A DNA stretch of 64,000 nt from Hydrogenophilus sp. (lineage in GTDB: Bacteria; Pseudomonadota; Gammaproteobacteria; Burkholderiales; Thiobacillaceae): NCBI GenBank assembly GCA_020725265.1, contig DYFK01000001.1, positions 228,969-292,968 of the forward strand. The letters run 5' to 3'. Positions 25,788 to 36,231 of the stretch are shown one piece after another. The stretch's first letter is position 1; each line of letters opens with the position of its first letter. Under the pieces are notes generated by a model, which saw only the letters and a list, made by a program, of their open reading frames with translations, did not search any database and had not been told where the DNA came from. A program made the translations under genes and the position numbers.

Positions 25788-27104
25788 CGGGTAGCGCGCC
25801 CGCACCTTGTTGCCCACATCCGGGTAAACCAGCTCCCGGCACAGATTGCGCACCAGCAGAATCCCGCGTCCGTGCGGGCGTGTGCCGGAGCCCGCGAGCT
25901 TGCGCAGGAAGCCGGCATGGTCGAAACCGGGACCGCTGTCGTCAACGCCGATGTCGAGCACCGCCCGTCCCTCGACGCTGTGCAGCAGGAAACGAAGGTC
26001 GATGCGCCCGCTGGCCAGCGCCGCCAGACGTTCGGCGCGCTCGCCGAGATAGCGCTCGAATCCTCCCTCCTGTGCCTTGAGACCGGAATCGAGGCCGAGC
26101 AGGCCATGATCGAGCGCGTTGTTGAACAACTCGGAAACGATCAGGAACAGCGCGCCCTGATGCGGCTTCAACGCCTCGATCTGGGCCATGAACCCCAATA
26201 CCGCAGGCACCACGTCGACATAGCGCAGTTCACGGGCGTGATAACTGAGCTCCATGCGCCACTCGGCGACCTCACCGGCATGCGCCGGCGCCGGCGCCAC
26301 CACGCGTAGCGCGCGCCGGCGTTCGAGCGGGATCGAAACCATCATGCAGGAAATGTCGTCACGCGCCGGCTGCCCGGCCAGGTGACCGGCCACCGCCGCG
26401 CGCAGGCCGTCGAATCGGTCGTCCCCCCCGCGGCCGGAAGTCAGTTCGGCGATGACCCCCTCCAGGCCGAACCAGCCACCGGCCGGATTTTCGGCCTCGA
26501 TCAGACCATCCGAACACAGCACCAGATCGCCCGGCTCGGTGAACACGATAGTCTCGGTCTGCCCGGAAAACAGCTTGTCCGGCAGAATGCCGAGCGGCGG
26601 ATGTCGGGATGCCCAGCGCATCGCCAACCGGCCGTCGCGGTCGACCAACAACGCGTCGGGGTTGCCACCGTTCCAGATCTCGATGGTCTGGTTGTGGACG
26701 TCGACCGAGGCCAGCGTCGCCGCCACGAAACGGTCGACCGGCAGCAACGACTTGAGCTTGCGGTTGAGTTCCTCGGCGATGGAAGCGAGCGGAAACCCCT
26801 TGGCGGTCATGCTGTAGAACGCCTGGGTCAGCGGCATCGCCGTCAGCGCCGCCGCCAGGCCATGGCCGGCCGCATCCGCCAGCATGACGTTGAGCACCTC
26901 GCCGGGCGCCCGCGCGGCGCACAGCAGATCGCCACTGAAGGTTTCCGCCGGCAGGTTGAAATGCCGCAACATGGGGTCGCGCAACCCCTCGGCGTCGGTC
27001 AGGCGCGCCATCACGTGCGCGCCCAGCCGGTTCTGCTCTTCGGCCTGCGCCCGCCAGGCCGCCAGTTCGGCCTCGCCGGCGCCGCCGGCCGGCGTTTCCG
27101 TCAT
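25782..27104 (-). CDS. SpoIIE-type PP2C phosphatase fused to a HATPase_c kinase domain
   Basis: A 440-residue switch protein. Residues about 40-265 form an RsbU/SpoIIE phosphatase with metal-binding motifs ETFSGDLLC, LADAAGHGLAAAL, LCSDGLIEAEN and RDDISCMMV. Residues about 280-440 form an RsbW-like ATP-binding domain with SELFNNALDHGLLG (N box), VDDSGPGFDH (G1) and PHGRGILLVRNL (G2). Such a pair can phosphorylate and dephosphorylate a STAS antagonist, which is encoded 6 bases upstream. The output (a sigma factor, a cyclase or a chemotaxis function) is not identifiable here. Confidence 0.88.
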   Translation of the reverse strand: MTETPAGGAGEAELAAWRAQAEEQNRLGAHVMARLTDAEGLRDPMLRHFNLPAETFSGDLLCAARAPGEVLNVMLADAAGHGLAAALTAMPLTQAFYSMTAKGFPLASIAEELNRKLKSLLPVDRFVAATLASVDVHNQTIEIWNGGNPDALLVDRDGRLAMRWASRHPPLGILPDKLFSGQTETIVFTEPGDLVLCSDGLIEAENPAGGWFGLEGVIAELTSGRGGDDRFDGLRAAVAGHLAGQPARDDISCMMVSIPLERRRALRVVAPAPAHAGEVAEWRMELSYHARELRYVDVVPAVLGFMAQIEALKPHQGALFLIVSELFNNALDHGLLGLDSGLKAQEGGFERYLGERAERLAALASGRIDLRFLLHSVEGRAVLDIGVDDSGPGFDHAGFLRKLAGSGTRPHGRGILLVRNLCRELVYPDVGNKVRARYPL

Positions 27105-27109
27105 CGCGG

Positions 27110-27418
27110 TTACGACCGGATCGCGAACAGCTTGCCGAAGTTGGCGATGTCCATGACCTGCTTGACCGTTCCCTTCAGGCCGGCCAGCACCACGTTATGA
27201 CCCGCCGCCTCCGCCTTCTCGCGCAGCAGCAGCAGCATGCCCAGCGCGGAACTGTCGAGGTAATCGACATCATTGAAATCGAGCTCGATTTCGCGCACGC
27301 CGTCGGTCTCCAGCGCCTCTTCGTAGGCGGCGCGGAAATCGCGGTGCGAGTGGAAATCGAAACGTCCCTTCAGCTTGAGAACGGCCTTGCCGCCGTCGAT
27401 TTCGCTGGCGATCTGCAT
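27110..27418 (-). CDS. STAS-domain anti-sigma factor antagonist-like protein
   Basis: A 102-residue SpoIIAA/RsbV-like STAS protein. FNDVDYLDSSALGMLLLLREKA includes the serine(s) expected to be phosphorylated by the partner kinase. The ATG at 27418 gives the standard length; the longer open frame upstream has no conserved content. It is the likely substrate of the phosphatase/kinase fusion encoded directly after it. A 63-base inverted repeat separates it from cheB. Confidence 0.9.
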   Translation of the reverse strand: MQIASEIDGGKAVLKLKGRFDFHSHRDFRAAYEEALETDGVREIELDFNDVDYLDSSALGMLLLLREKAEAAGHNVVLAGLKGTVKQVMDIANFGKLFAIRS

Positions 27419-27476
27419 GATGCGACTCCGGGTCTGGATGATTGCCCGCCTTATCGGCCACGCAGGGATTCTCTTT

Positions 27477-27539
27477 AACCCAGATTGTCCATCAGGGCGC
27501 GCGTAGGCCCGAAGCGCCGCCTGATGGAAAATCTGGGTT
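27477..27539. repeat. 63-bp inverted repeat between cheB and the STAS gene
   Basis: The ends AACCCAGATT and AATCTGGGTT pair perfectly, then CCATCAGG pairs with CCTGATGG, with a GC-rich centre. In the minus direction it lies 22 bases past the cheB stop. The size and dyad symmetry suggest a dispersed palindromic element (REP/MITE-like) that may also act as a terminator or mRNA 3' stabiliser. Confidence 0.7.
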
Positions 27540-27561
27540 TGACGAAAATCCCGCTCTTCGC

Positions 27562-28614
27562 TCATCCCCGCCGGCCGAGCCGGTCGAGGATGCGGCCGGC
27601 GATTTCGGGCAACGGGCTGACCTCGGTGGCGGCGCCGAGTTCGATGGCGGCCTTGGGCATGCCGAAAACGACGCAACTGGCTTCATCCTGGGCGATGGTG
27701 TAGGCGCCGGCCTGGCGCATGGCGAGCATGCCCTGGGCGCCGTCCTTGCCCATGCCCGTCATGATCACGCCGAGCGCGTTGCCGCCAACCGATTCGGCGG
27801 CGCTGTGGAACAGCACGTCGACCGAGGGCCGGTGCCGATTGACCGGCTCCGCCTTGGACAGTTCGGTGAAATACTGGGCGCCGTTCTTGCGCACCAGCAG
27901 ATGCGAGTGACCGGGCGCGACATAGGCGTGGCCGGGCAGGATGCGTTCGTTGTGCGCGGCCTCCTTGACCGTCATCGCCGACAGGCCGTTGAGACGCTGC
28001 GCGAACGAGTGGGTGAACGACTCCGGCATGTGCTGGGTGATCAGCAGCGGCGGCGAGCTTGCCGGCATGCGCGAGAGCAGTTCCTTGAGCGCCTCGGTGC
28101 CGCCGGTCGACGAGCCGACGAACACCAGCCGGTCGCAACCGCCCTGGAACTGGCCGGGCAGCGGCCGCGGCGCCGTCGCCGCCGGCTCGCGCGGAGCATG
28201 CCGGCGCACGCGCGCGCGCGCGGCGGCGCGCAGTTTCTCGCCGATTTCGTAGGCCTGTTCGGACAGCGCCTCGCGCGCGCCGATGCGCGGTTTGTTGATG
28301 AAGTCGACGGCGCCCAGTTCGAGCGCCTTGAGCGTGACCTCGCTGCCGCGGGCGGTGCTGGCCGAGACCATGACCACCGGCATCGGTCGCAGGCGCATCA
28401 GTTTCTCCAGGAACTCCAGGCCGTTCATGCGCGGCATCTCGACATCCAGCGTCAGCACGTCCGGGTCGAGCTGCTTGATGAGTTCGCGGGCGAGGATCGG
28501 GTCGGGCGCCTGACCGACCACTTCCAGGTCGGTGTTGCTTTCGATGATTTCCTTGAGCACGCCGCGCACCACGGCGGAATCGTCGATGACGAGAACCTTG
28601 ATCTTGTTGGACAT
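27562..28614 (-). CDS. cheB: Chemotaxis methylesterase/glutamine deamidase CheB
   Basis: A 350-residue CheB. The receiver has DD at 11-12, phospho-acceptor D57 in [10 protein letters not shown] and K in INKPR. The esterase domain (from about 160) has the catalytic Ser in GSSTGG (168-172), H195 in TQHMPESF and Asp in GMGKDGAQG. It removes methyl groups from receptors and so sets adaptation together with CheR. It is the last che gene of the minus-strand operon. Confidence 0.96.
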   Translation of the reverse strand: MSNKIKVLVIDDSAVVRGVLKEIIESNTDLEVVGQAPDPILARELIKQLDPDVLTLDVEMPRMNGLEFLEKLMRLRPMPVVMVSASTARGSEVTLKALELGAVDFINKPRIGAREALSEQAYEIGEKLRAAARARVRRHAPREPAATAPRPLPGQFQGGCDRLVFVGSSTGGTEALKELLSRMPASSPPLLITQHMPESFTHSFAQRLNGLSAMTVKEAAHNERILPGHAYVAPGHSHLLVRKNGAQYFTELSKAEPVNRHRPSVDVLFHSAAESVGGNALGVIMTGMGKDGAQGMLAMRQAGAYTIAQDEASCVVFGMPKAAIELGAATEVSPLPEIAGRILDRLGRRG

Positions 28615-28623
28615 TGGACGGAA

Positions 28624-29244
28624 TCAGGAAAACAGTTCCACGTCGCCGGAAATAGGCGTGGTGTTGAGACGGTGGCCATAGTCGCGCTCGCGCCGGATGA
28701 TGGTGTCGTTGTGCACGGATTTCAGCTTGCGCACCATGACCCGGCCGTCGCGCGGGAAGTAATAGACCTTGCGCGGGTATTCGCCGAGCAGGTCGTCGGC
28801 GGCGACGCGGATGCGTTCGGTGGCCAGGTAGTCGAGCACGAACTGGCTGTTCAGTTCACCGATCTGCACGGTGGTGAAACCGCGCAGCACGGCGGCGCCG
28901 CCGAACACCTTGGCCTCCAGGCGGTTGCGGCTGGCGCCCAGCTTGACCAGCTGGTTGATCAGCACTTCCATGGCGTAGCCGCCGTAGCGGGCCGAGCTCG
29001 AAAGCGGGTCGAGGCGGTCGCCGCCGCCTTCCGGCAGCATGAAATGGTTCATGCCGCCGATGCCGGTGCGCGGATCGCGGATGCAGGCGGCGACACAGGA
29101 ACCGAGCACGGTCACCAGCAACATGTCGCGGCCGGTGACGTAATACTCGCCGGGCAGGATCTTGGCCGCGTGGATGTTGAAGTTGCGGTCGAAATAATGG
29201 TTGGGCGCGAGGATTTCCTCGATGCCGCTGGTACTCACCGGCAC
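28624..29244 (-). CDS. cheD: Chemoreceptor glutamine deamidase CheD
   Basis: A 206-residue CheD. C50 in [14 protein letters not shown] is the nucleophile and H67 in GGMNHFMLP the partner, with KVFGGAAV and later strands conserved. It deamidates receptor glutamines and can interact with CheC-type phosphatases; no cheC or cheZ is in this cluster. It is spaced 4 bases from cheR and 9 from cheB. Confidence 0.95.
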   Translation of the reverse strand: MPVSTSGIEEILAPNHYFDRNFNIHAAKILPGEYYVTGRDMLLVTVLGSCVAACIRDPRTGIGGMNHFMLPEGGGDRLDPLSSSARYGGYAMEVLINQLVKLGASRNRLEAKVFGGAAVLRGFTTVQIGELNSQFVLDYLATERIRVAADDLLGEYPRKVYYFPRDGRVMVRKLKSVHNDTIIRRERDYGHRLNTTPISGDVELFS

Positions 29245-29248
29245 GCCC

Positions 29249-30094
29249 TCATGCCCCCGACCTGGCGTGCTCGTAAACGGTCTGGCCGCGCAGCTTGAAC
29301 AGATCGGTGGCGTGATAGAGCGCCTCGGAGTGGCCGACGAACAGCAGGCCGTCCGGTTTCAACAGCGGCTTCATCTTCTTCAGGATCGCGTACTGGGTGG
29401 GTTTGTCGAAATAAATCATGACGTTGCGACAGAAAATCGCGTCCAGCGGCTGACGGATCGACCAGACCGGATCGAGCAGGTTGAGCCGGAAGAAATCCAC
29501 CATCGTCTGCAATTCCGGCTTGACCTTGACCATGCCGGTATTGTCGCCCACCCCTCTCAGGAAGAACTGACGCTGGCGCGCCTCGCTCAGCTTGGCGACG
29601 CGTTCGAGCGGATAGGCGCCCTCGCGGCCCTTGCGCAGGACGTTGGTGTCGAGATCGGAGGCCAGCACCTTGACCGGCGCGTTGAAGCCGCCCAGCGCCT
29701 CGACCGCGGTCATCGCGATCGAATAGGGTTCCTCGCCGGTGCTGGAGGCGGAACTCCAGATGGTGATCGGCCGTTCACGCCGGGTTTTCAGGAAATCGTG
29801 CAGGATGTGGAAATGGTGGGCTTCGCGGAAGAAGTCGGTGAGGTTGGTGGTCAGCGAATTGACGAAAGCCTCCCATTCGGCGGCGTCGCCGGAACGGATC
29901 AGGGCCAGATAGTCCTGGAAGCTGCGTCGCCCGGTCGCGCGCAGGCGCCGGGCAAGCCGGCTGTAGACCATGTCCTCCTTGGCATCCGACAGCGAGATGC
30001 CGGCATGCTCATGGATCATCTTGCGGATTTCCTCGAAGTCGCGCCGCGAAAACGCGAATTCCCGTTGCGGCGTGGCGCTGTCTGTCATGTTCAT
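29249..30094 (-). CDS. cheR: Chemotaxis methyltransferase CheR
   Basis: A 281-residue SAM-dependent methyltransferase acting on receptor glutamates. N-terminal helical domain about 15-80; SAM-binding motif [16 protein letters not shown] (in place of the more usual [13 protein letters not shown]), [15 protein letters not shown] and [19 protein letters not shown] near the end is typical. Alternative start at the second Met (MTDSATP) is possible. It works against CheB in adaptation. Confidence 0.96.
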   Translation of the reverse strand: MNMTDSATPQREFAFSRRDFEEIRKMIHEHAGISLSDAKEDMVYSRLARRLRATGRRSFQDYLALIRSGDAAEWEAFVNSLTTNLTDFFREAHHFHILHDFLKTRRERPITIWSSASSTGEEPYSIAMTAVEALGGFNAPVKVLASDLDTNVLRKGREGAYPLERVAKLSEARQRQFFLRGVGDNTGMVKVKPELQTMVDFFRLNLLDPVWSIRQPLDAIFCRNVMIYFDKPTQYAILKKMKPLLKPDGLLFVGHSEALYHATDLFKLRGQTVYEHARSGA

Positions 30095-30140
30095 CCTTGC
30101 TGTCCGTGTTGCCCGCGCCCGGTCTCGGCGTCGGGCGCTT

Positions 30141-32990
30141 TCAGAATTCTTCCCACTCGTCGTCGTCGCCCGAGGGGGTCGGCGCCAGCCGGCGCATGGC
30201 CCGCACCGGCGCCGGCACGCTCGAACGCGGCGGTGGCGGTGGCGGCGCCAACACTTGCTCGACGCCGCCGGCGGTGCGGAACACCGCGACCGCCTCGACC
30301 AGCGCGGCGGCCTGATCCTGCAACGATTCGGCGGCGGCGGCGGCCTGTTCCACCAGCGCCGCGTTCTGCTGCGTGGTCTCGTCCATCTGCGCGATCGCTC
30401 GGTTCACCTGTTCGATCCCCTGGCTCTGTTCCGTGCTCGCCGCGCTGATCTCCGACATGATCTCCGTGACCCGGCGCACCGACTCCACCACTTCTTCCAT
30501 CGTCCCGCCCGCCTGTTCCACCAGCCGGTAGCCCTGGTCCACTCGTTCCACACTGTCCGAGATCAGTCCCTTGATCTCCTTCGCCGCCGCCGCCGAGCGC
30601 TGCGCAAGACTCCTCACTTCGCCCGCCACCACCGCGAAGCCCCGACCCTGTTCCCCCGCGCGCGCCGCTTCCACCGCCGCGTTCAGCGCCAGAATGTTGG
30701 TCTGGAACGCTATCCCGTCGATCACGCCGATGATGTCGGCGATCTTCCTCGAGGCCGCCGCGATCGCGCCCATCGTGTGCACCACTTCTCCCACCACTTC
30801 TCCACCTCGCGTCGCCACTTCGCTCGCGCCTTTCGCCAGTTGGTTCGCCTGCCGCGCGTTCTCGGCGTTCTGACGCACCGTGCTGGTGAATTCGTCCATG
30901 CTGCTCGCCGTCTCTTCCAGACTCGAGGCCTGGCTTTCCGTGCGCCTCGACAGGTCCGCGTTGCCGCTCGCGATCTCCCGCGCCGCCGTCGTGATCGCTT
31001 CCGTCGCTTCGTGAATCCTCGACACAATCTCCGCAAGACGTTCCCCCGTCGCGTTCGTGTCGTCTCGCAATTGCCCAAACAATCCCGCGTATTCCCCGTC
31101 AATCCGCCTCGTCAGATCTCCCGCCGCCAGCGATTTCAATACCCGCGCAACATCGTGCATGCTGCGCTCGCTGGTCTCCATCAGGCGGTTGATGCCGTCG
31201 GCCAGTTGCAGGAAGAAGCCATCCTTGCCGGTGGTGTCGAGACGATGGCCGAAGTCACCGGCGGCGGCGGCCTCGACCAGACCGGCGATGGCCTGCTCGA
31301 CACCGACCTCGGCGGTGCGGTCCAGCCACTGGGTGACGCTGCCGGTGTAATTGCCGGCGGCATCGTGGACCGGACTGGTGGACAGCCGCAGCTCGTGATC
31401 GGCCAACCGGGTTTCGAACACCCGGGTGTCCCGGAAACGCTCGCGATAGGCGGCGCGCAGCGACTCGTCCTCGAACAGCTCGGACAACCGGCCGCCGGTC
31501 ATGCGCGTGCTGGCGAAACCGGGCAGGCGACGCGCCAGGCCGGGCGTCAGCCGGTCGAACAGGCGCCGCGCCGCCGGGTTCATGTAGATCAACGCGTGGC
31601 CGGCGTCGGACAGCGTCACCGGCGCGGTGATGCTGTCCAGCGCGATGCGGATGCGCAGGTTTTCGCTGGCGATCCGGCGCGCCTCGGCGACGTCGAAGCC
31701 GAGCTTGACCTGCATCGCCGCCAGGCTGGCCAGCACGCGGCCGATCTCGTCGCCGCGGTCGATCTCGATGGCGTTGTCGTAACGACCGCCGGCGATCTGG
31801 TCGAAATACCGGATCGTGCTGTCGAGCGGCCGCGCGATCGAACGGATCAGCAGCCAGGTCAGCACGCCGGCGGCCAGCAGGGCGAGCACGAACAGGGCCA
31901 GGATGCCGTCGCGCAATTGGTCGTGCGCCTCCTCGACGCGCGCGCGCGCGGTGTTGGCGTAGGCGTCGAGCGCTTCCAGCAGGGCGTCGGTTTCCCGGTT
32001 GAGCTGGACATAGCGGGGGTCGATGACATCGACCAGGAGATCGCCGATGTCGTTGAACATGCGTGCCTGCAAGGCCGCCTTGCCCGGCAGGATGCCTTCC
32101 AGGCCGAACGCCACGCGCGCGGCCTGGAAACGCTCCATCGCCGCGCCGACCTCGGCGGCGGCGGCGAGCGTCGGGTCCAGACGCGTTTCCGACAGGGCCT
32201 GCCAGGCCGCGTTGATGCGCTCGACGTTGGCCGTGATCGCATCCAGATGGATTTCCAGGGGATGCTCGTGCAGCGCCGCCAGCGGCGAAGCCGGATCATG
32301 CTGCATGCCGAGCAGCAGGTGACCGCGGTTGTCGGCGAGCAGATAACGGATTTCGTTGGCCAGCCGGGCCGGCACCAGTGCCTCCTGACGCACCCGCTCG
32401 ACCATCCCGCCGGCCTGGTCCATGCCGTACATGCCGAGCAGGCCGGTGACCGCCAGCAGCGCGACCATGCACAGGAAGGCCGCGCGCAACCGGATACGCA
32501 GGCTGAGATCGCGGACCCCGTCGACCAGACCGCGCCAGCCCCTGCGCGATACCCGGCCCTCGCGCAGGGTGGCGTCGCCCCGGCCCTCGCGCATGGCGCG
32601 ATAGAGCGTCTCGGCCTGATCGATCTCGGCCCGCTCCGGCCGGGCGCGGATGGACAGATAGCCGGTGATCTCGCCATCCTTGCGGATCGGCGAAACATAG
32701 GCGCGCACCCAGTAATGGTCACCGTCCTTGCGCCGGTTCTTGACCATGCCGCACCAGGTCCGGCCACGCTTGACGGTTTCCCAGAGATCCTGGAACGCCG
32801 CCGCCGGCATGTCCGGATGGCGCAGGAGGTTGTGCGGCGCGCCCAGCAATTCGGCCTCGGCATAACCGCTGGCTTCGACGAAATCGGGATTGCAGAAGGT
32901 GATGCGGCCTTCGAGATCGGTGGCGGAGACGATCTGGATGCCCTCGCGCAGGGAATATTCGTTACCGGTCACGGGAAGGTTCTGGCGCAT
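30141..32990 (-). CDS. Methyl-accepting chemotaxis protein with N-terminal PAS (Aer-like) domain
   Basis: A 949-residue receptor. The start at 32990 ([17 protein letters not shown]) is chosen because AGGAG lies nine bases upstream and it matches Aer-type N-termini; 33020 is a weaker option that would overlap the upstream gene. Order: PAS (about 10-115, with [16 protein letters not shown]), membrane helix (about 150), a sensor region, second helix (about 365), HAMP, a second PAS-like domain (about 430-570), and the methylation/signalling domain (about 610-900). The PAS may bind FAD or haem and sense redox or energy state. Residues about 610-893 are encoded by DNA identical to the next receptor. 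Confidence 0.88.
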   Translation of the reverse strand: MRQNLPVTGNEYSLREGIQIVSATDLEGRITFCNPDFVEASGYAEAELLGAPHNLLRHPDMPAAAFQDLWETVKRGRTWCGMVKNRRKDGDHYWVRAYVSPIRKDGEITGYLSIRARPERAEIDQAETLYRAMREGRGDATLREGRVSRRGWRGLVDGVRDLSLRIRLRAAFLCMVALLAVTGLLGMYGMDQAGGMVERVRQEALVPARLANEIRYLLADNRGHLLLGMQHDPASPLAALHEHPLEIHLDAITANVERINAAWQALSETRLDPTLAAAAEVGAAMERFQAARVAFGLEGILPGKAALQARMFNDIGDLLVDVIDPRYVQLNRETDALLEALDAYANTARARVEEAHDQLRDGILALFVLALLAAGVLTWLLIRSIARPLDSTIRYFDQIAGGRYDNAIEIDRGDEIGRVLASLAAMQVKLGFDVAEARRIASENLRIRIALDSITAPVTLSDAGHALIYMNPAARRLFDRLTPGLARRLPGFASTRMTGGRLSELFEDESLRAAYRERFRDTRVFETRLADHELRLSTSPVHDAAGNYTGSVTQWLDRTAEVGVEQAIAGLVEAAAAGDFGHRLDTTGKDGFFLQLADGINRLMETSERSMHDVARVLKSLAAGDLTRRIDGEYAGLFGQLRDDTNATGERLAEIVSRIHEATEAITTAAREIASGNADLSRRTESQASSLEETASSMDEFTSTVRQNAENARQANQLAKGASEVATRGGEVVGEVVHTMGAIAAASRKIADIIGVIDGIAFQTNILALNAAVEAARAGEQGRGFAVVAGEVRSLAQRSAAAAKEIKGLISDSVERVDQGYRLVEQAGGTMEEVVESVRRVTEIMSEISAASTEQSQGIEQVNRAIAQMDETTQQNAALVEQAAAAAESLQDQAAALVEAVAVFRTAGGVEQVLAPPPPPPRSSVPAPVRAMRRLAPTPSGDDDEWEEF
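30310..31162. repeat. 853-bp exact direct repeat, copy 1 (in first mcp gene)
   Basis: Identical base for base to 33530-34382, read line by line. It covers the receptor signalling domain. Mismatch begins at once on both sides. Codon choice inside the block (GGG, GGA, AGG, ATT) differs from the GGC/CGC/ATC habit of neighbouring genes. Confidence 0.95.
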
Positions 32991-33009
32991 GCGGGCGTGC
33001 TCCTGTCGA

Positions 33010-35718
33010 TCAGCGGCCATGCCGCCGCTTCATGGTGACGATGTGCTGGACGGTGCGGTTGGAAAGGTCGAAGAAATCTCCGACCAGCAGCGCGTTGGCG
33101 CCGTCGCGGTCGCCGCGCTGGGCGAGCCGGAGGATGTTGCCGGCGCAGGCATGGAATTCGGCGTGAACGCTCCGCAGTTCCGCGTATTCCGGCTCGCCCT
33201 GCAACGCCCGACCGGGGCCGTACAGCCAGCGACCGAGCTCGCATGCGTTGTCGCGGGCGACTTCCTCGGCGTCGAGCCGACGTTCATCGCCGCCCGAAAT
33301 CGCCGAGCGCAGCCGCTGTTTCCAGGCCTGATGGGCGGTGATGACGCGCTCGAAGTCGACCGCGTCGATCGGCGCGGCATCCACCACCGACGGCAGGGCC
33401 GGCGCCGGCCGCGCCAGTACCGGCACCGGAACCGGACGGCCGCCGGGCAGCGCCGGCCGACGCGGCGGCGGCGCCATGCGCGCCGGTTGGTCGAGATGAA
33501 AACTCGCCACCGCGCGCGCCAGCGTGGTCGCCTGATCCTGCAACGATTCGGCGGCGGCGGCGGCCTGTTCCACCAGCGCCGCGTTCTGCTGCGTGGTCTC
33601 GTCCATCTGCGCGATCGCTCGGTTCACCTGTTCGATCCCCTGGCTCTGTTCCGTGCTCGCCGCGCTGATCTCCGACATGATCTCCGTGACCCGGCGCACC
33701 GACTCCACCACTTCTTCCATCGTCCCGCCCGCCTGTTCCACCAGCCGGTAGCCCTGGTCCACTCGTTCCACACTGTCCGAGATCAGTCCCTTGATCTCCT
33801 TCGCCGCCGCCGCCGAGCGCTGCGCAAGACTCCTCACTTCGCCCGCCACCACCGCGAAGCCCCGACCCTGTTCCCCCGCGCGCGCCGCTTCCACCGCCGC
33901 GTTCAGCGCCAGAATGTTGGTCTGGAACGCTATCCCGTCGATCACGCCGATGATGTCGGCGATCTTCCTCGAGGCCGCCGCGATCGCGCCCATCGTGTGC
34001 ACCACTTCTCCCACCACTTCTCCACCTCGCGTCGCCACTTCGCTCGCGCCTTTCGCCAGTTGGTTCGCCTGCCGCGCGTTCTCGGCGTTCTGACGCACCG
34101 TGCTGGTGAATTCGTCCATGCTGCTCGCCGTCTCTTCCAGACTCGAGGCCTGGCTTTCCGTGCGCCTCGACAGGTCCGCGTTGCCGCTCGCGATCTCCCG
34201 CGCCGCCGTCGTGATCGCTTCCGTCGCTTCGTGAATCCTCGACACAATCTCCGCAAGACGTTCCCCCGTCGCGTTCGTGTCGTCTCGCAATTGCCCAAAC
34301 AATCCCGCGTATTCCCCGTCAATCCGCCTCGTCAGATCTCCCGCCGCCAGCGATTTCAATACCCGCGCAACATCGTGCATGCCGTGTTCGGCGGTATCGA
34401 GCAGCTGATTGATGCCGCCGGCCAGGTGCAGGAAGAAGCCACTTTTTCCGGCCATCTCGATGCGCCGGGACAGGTCGCCGCCGGCGGCGGCGTGGACCAG
34501 GCCGGCGATCTCGGCCTCGACTTCGGCCTCATCGGTGCGGTCGTCCCATTCGACGACGCTGCCGTGCCGCTGACCAGCCTCGTTGACGACCGGATTGACG
34601 ACCACATCAAGGGTGCGGCCAGCAATCGACAACGTGCCCCGGTGGGTATTTTCCGGGTTGTCCGGCAACGCCGCCCGGCTCGCCGGCGTGGCCCGGAATT
34701 CGTCGAGATTCGCGCCGACCAGGCGACTTGCGTCAAAACCGGGCAGCACGTTCCGGAGATCGGGCTCGGCGGCGTGGAACATGGCTTCCGCCGCCCGGTT
34801 GGCGTAGACCAGCCGGCCTTCCGGATCGACCATGGTCACGCTCGCCGAGGCGTTGTCGAGCGCGATCTTCACGCGCATGGTCTCGTCGGCCAGGCGTCTG
34901 GCGGTTTCCACGTCATTGGCCAGGCGCGTCTGCATGTCGCGCAACGCGGCCAACACACGCCCCAGCTCGTCGGCGCGCTCGATCTCGATCGGGGTCCGGT
35001 AGTGGCCCTGGGCGATGCGCTCGAACACGCCGATCGCCTGATTGAGCGGGCGCATGATCGCGCGCAGCAGGGTACCGCCCATCAGCAGCGCGTACAGGAT
35101 GCCCAGGGTCATGCCGGCGATGCCGAGGCCGAGTACCCAGTCGTAACGGACCACGGCGGCCTGATAGCGGGCGGCGGCGTCGGCCAGGGTCAGTTCCAGC
35201 AGTTGGTCGGCCTTGGCGCGCGCCGCCTGATAATGCGGGCCGATCCGGTCGGTCAGCAGGCCGCTGGCATCCTCGTAACGGCCGGCCAGCAACGCGGCGC
35301 GCGCCGGCTCCAGTCCCTCCTCGACGTAGCGCGCGCGCGCGGCGGCGTATTCCCCGGCCACGCGCTGGATTTCAGGCGGGTGGTCGGCCGCCTGGAAGCG
35401 CTTCCAGAGCGCGTCGATCTCGTCGCGGTTGCGGATGATCGCCTCGGTATGCTCGGTGATGGCATGCGCATGCCGGTCGGCGCCCGGACCGGCCGGGTCG
35501 TGTTGCAATGCCAGCGCGACCTCCAGGCGGTTCTCGTTCATGCGCGCCAGGATGCGGTGGATCAGATCGGCCCCGGTCAGGCTTTCCTCGTGGATGCGCT
35601 TGAGGTCGTGGTTGCCCAGGCTCATGCCGGCGAAGCCCATGACCGCGCCGACGATGATCAGCAGGCAGAGGAATCCGAGCGTAATGACGATGCGGGTCTT
35701 GATCGAGAGTGTGCTCAT
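33010..35718 (-). CDS. Methyl-accepting chemotaxis protein with C-terminal CZB zinc-binding domain
   Basis: A 902-residue receptor. An N-terminal membrane helix (about 10-32), a four-helix-bundle type periplasmic sensor (about 35-190), a second helix (about 195-215), HAMP, a PAS-like domain (about 280-400), the signalling domain (about 440-740), a proline-rich linker, and a CZB domain (about 785-890). The CZB has the His/Cys zinc ligands in [22 protein letters not shown] and [13 protein letters not shown] domains regulate receptors in response to zinc or hypochlorite. It shares 853 identical bases with the next gene and overlaps cheW by ATGA. Confidence 0.9.
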   Translation of the reverse strand: MSTLSIKTRIVITLGFLCLLIIVGAVMGFAGMSLGNHDLKRIHEESLTGADLIHRILARMNENRLEVALALQHDPAGPGADRHAHAITEHTEAIIRNRDEIDALWKRFQAADHPPEIQRVAGEYAAARARYVEEGLEPARAALLAGRYEDASGLLTDRIGPHYQAARAKADQLLELTLADAAARYQAAVVRYDWVLGLGIAGMTLGILYALLMGGTLLRAIMRPLNQAIGVFERIAQGHYRTPIEIERADELGRVLAALRDMQTRLANDVETARRLADETMRVKIALDNASASVTMVDPEGRLVYANRAAEAMFHAAEPDLRNVLPGFDASRLVGANLDEFRATPASRAALPDNPENTHRGTLSIAGRTLDVVVNPVVNEAGQRHGSVVEWDDRTDEAEVEAEIAGLVHAAAGGDLSRRIEMAGKSGFFLHLAGGINQLLDTAEHGMHDVARVLKSLAAGDLTRRIDGEYAGLFGQLRDDTNATGERLAEIVSRIHEATEAITTAAREIASGNADLSRRTESQASSLEETASSMDEFTSTVRQNAENARQANQLAKGASEVATRGGEVVGEVVHTMGAIAAASRKIADIIGVIDGIAFQTNILALNAAVEAARAGEQGRGFAVVAGEVRSLAQRSAAAAKEIKGLISDSVERVDQGYRLVEQAGGTMEEVVESVRRVTEIMSEISAASTEQSQGIEQVNRAIAQMDETTQQNAALVEQAAAAAESLQDQATTLARAVASFHLDQPARMAPPPRRPALPGGRPVPVPVLARPAPALPSVVDAAPIDAVDFERVITAHQAWKQRLRSAISGGDERRLDAEEVARDNACELGRWLYGPGRALQGEPEYAELRSVHAEFHACAGNILRLAQRGDRDGANALLVGDFFDLSNRTVQHIVTMKRRHGR
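33530..34382. repeat. 853-bp exact direct repeat, copy 2 (in second mcp gene)
   Basis: Partner of the block at 30310-31162, at a constant offset of 3220 bases and in the same orientation. Recombination between the copies would delete 3.2 kb and leave one hybrid receptor gene. Confidence 0.95.
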
Positions 35719-36218
35719 TGGCTTGTCCCGTTGGTGGTCTCGGTGGCGTCGTCGACCAGGGCCATGTCCTGGCTGGTCATGAGCCGTTCGATGTCGACCA
35801 GGATGATCATGCGTTCGTCCACCGTGCCCAGGCCAAGCAGATGCCGGGTATCGAGCACCGAGCCGAACTCCGGCGCCGGGTGGATGGCCTCGGCGCCGAG
35901 CCGGATGACGTCGGATACCGTGTCGACGACGATGCCGATCACGCGCCGGCCGATGTTGAGGATGATGACCACGGTGAACGCGTCATAGGTCGGTTCGCCC
36001 AGGTTGAAGCGAATGCGCAGATCGACGATGGGCACGATGATGCCGCGCAGGTTGATGACGCCCTTGATGAAGGGCGGCGCGTTGGCGATGCGGGTGACCG
36101 CGTCATAGCCGCGGATCTCCTGGACCTTGAGGATGTCGATGCCGTATTCCTCATCGGCCAGGGTGAAGGTGAGATATTCGCCGGCGGCGGCGGATCCGGG
36201 GGTTTCGCTGGCTTCCAT
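35715..36218 (-). CDS. cheW: Chemotaxis coupling protein CheW
   Basis: A 167-residue SH3-like adaptor linking receptors to CheA. Typical motifs: [38 protein letters not shown] and [11 protein letters not shown]. It lies 13 bases after cheA and overlaps the first receptor gene by 4 bases, so stoichiometric translation is expected. Confidence 0.96.
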   Translation of the reverse strand: MEASETPGSAAAGEYLTFTLADEEYGIDILKVQEIRGYDAVTRIANAPPFIKGVINLRGIIVPIVDLRIRFNLGEPTYDAFTVVIILNIGRRVIGIVVDTVSDVIRLGAEAIHPAPEFGSVLDTRHLLGLGTVDERMIILVDIERLMTSQDMALVDDATETTNGTSQ

Positions 36219-36231
36219 GCGTTTCTTCCGT

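Noticed and set aside
29970-35988. Two very long plus-strand frames opposite the receptor and cheR genes
   Set aside because: Composition is His/Arg/Asp-rich antisense reading of receptor coding DNA. The real genes are on the minus strand.
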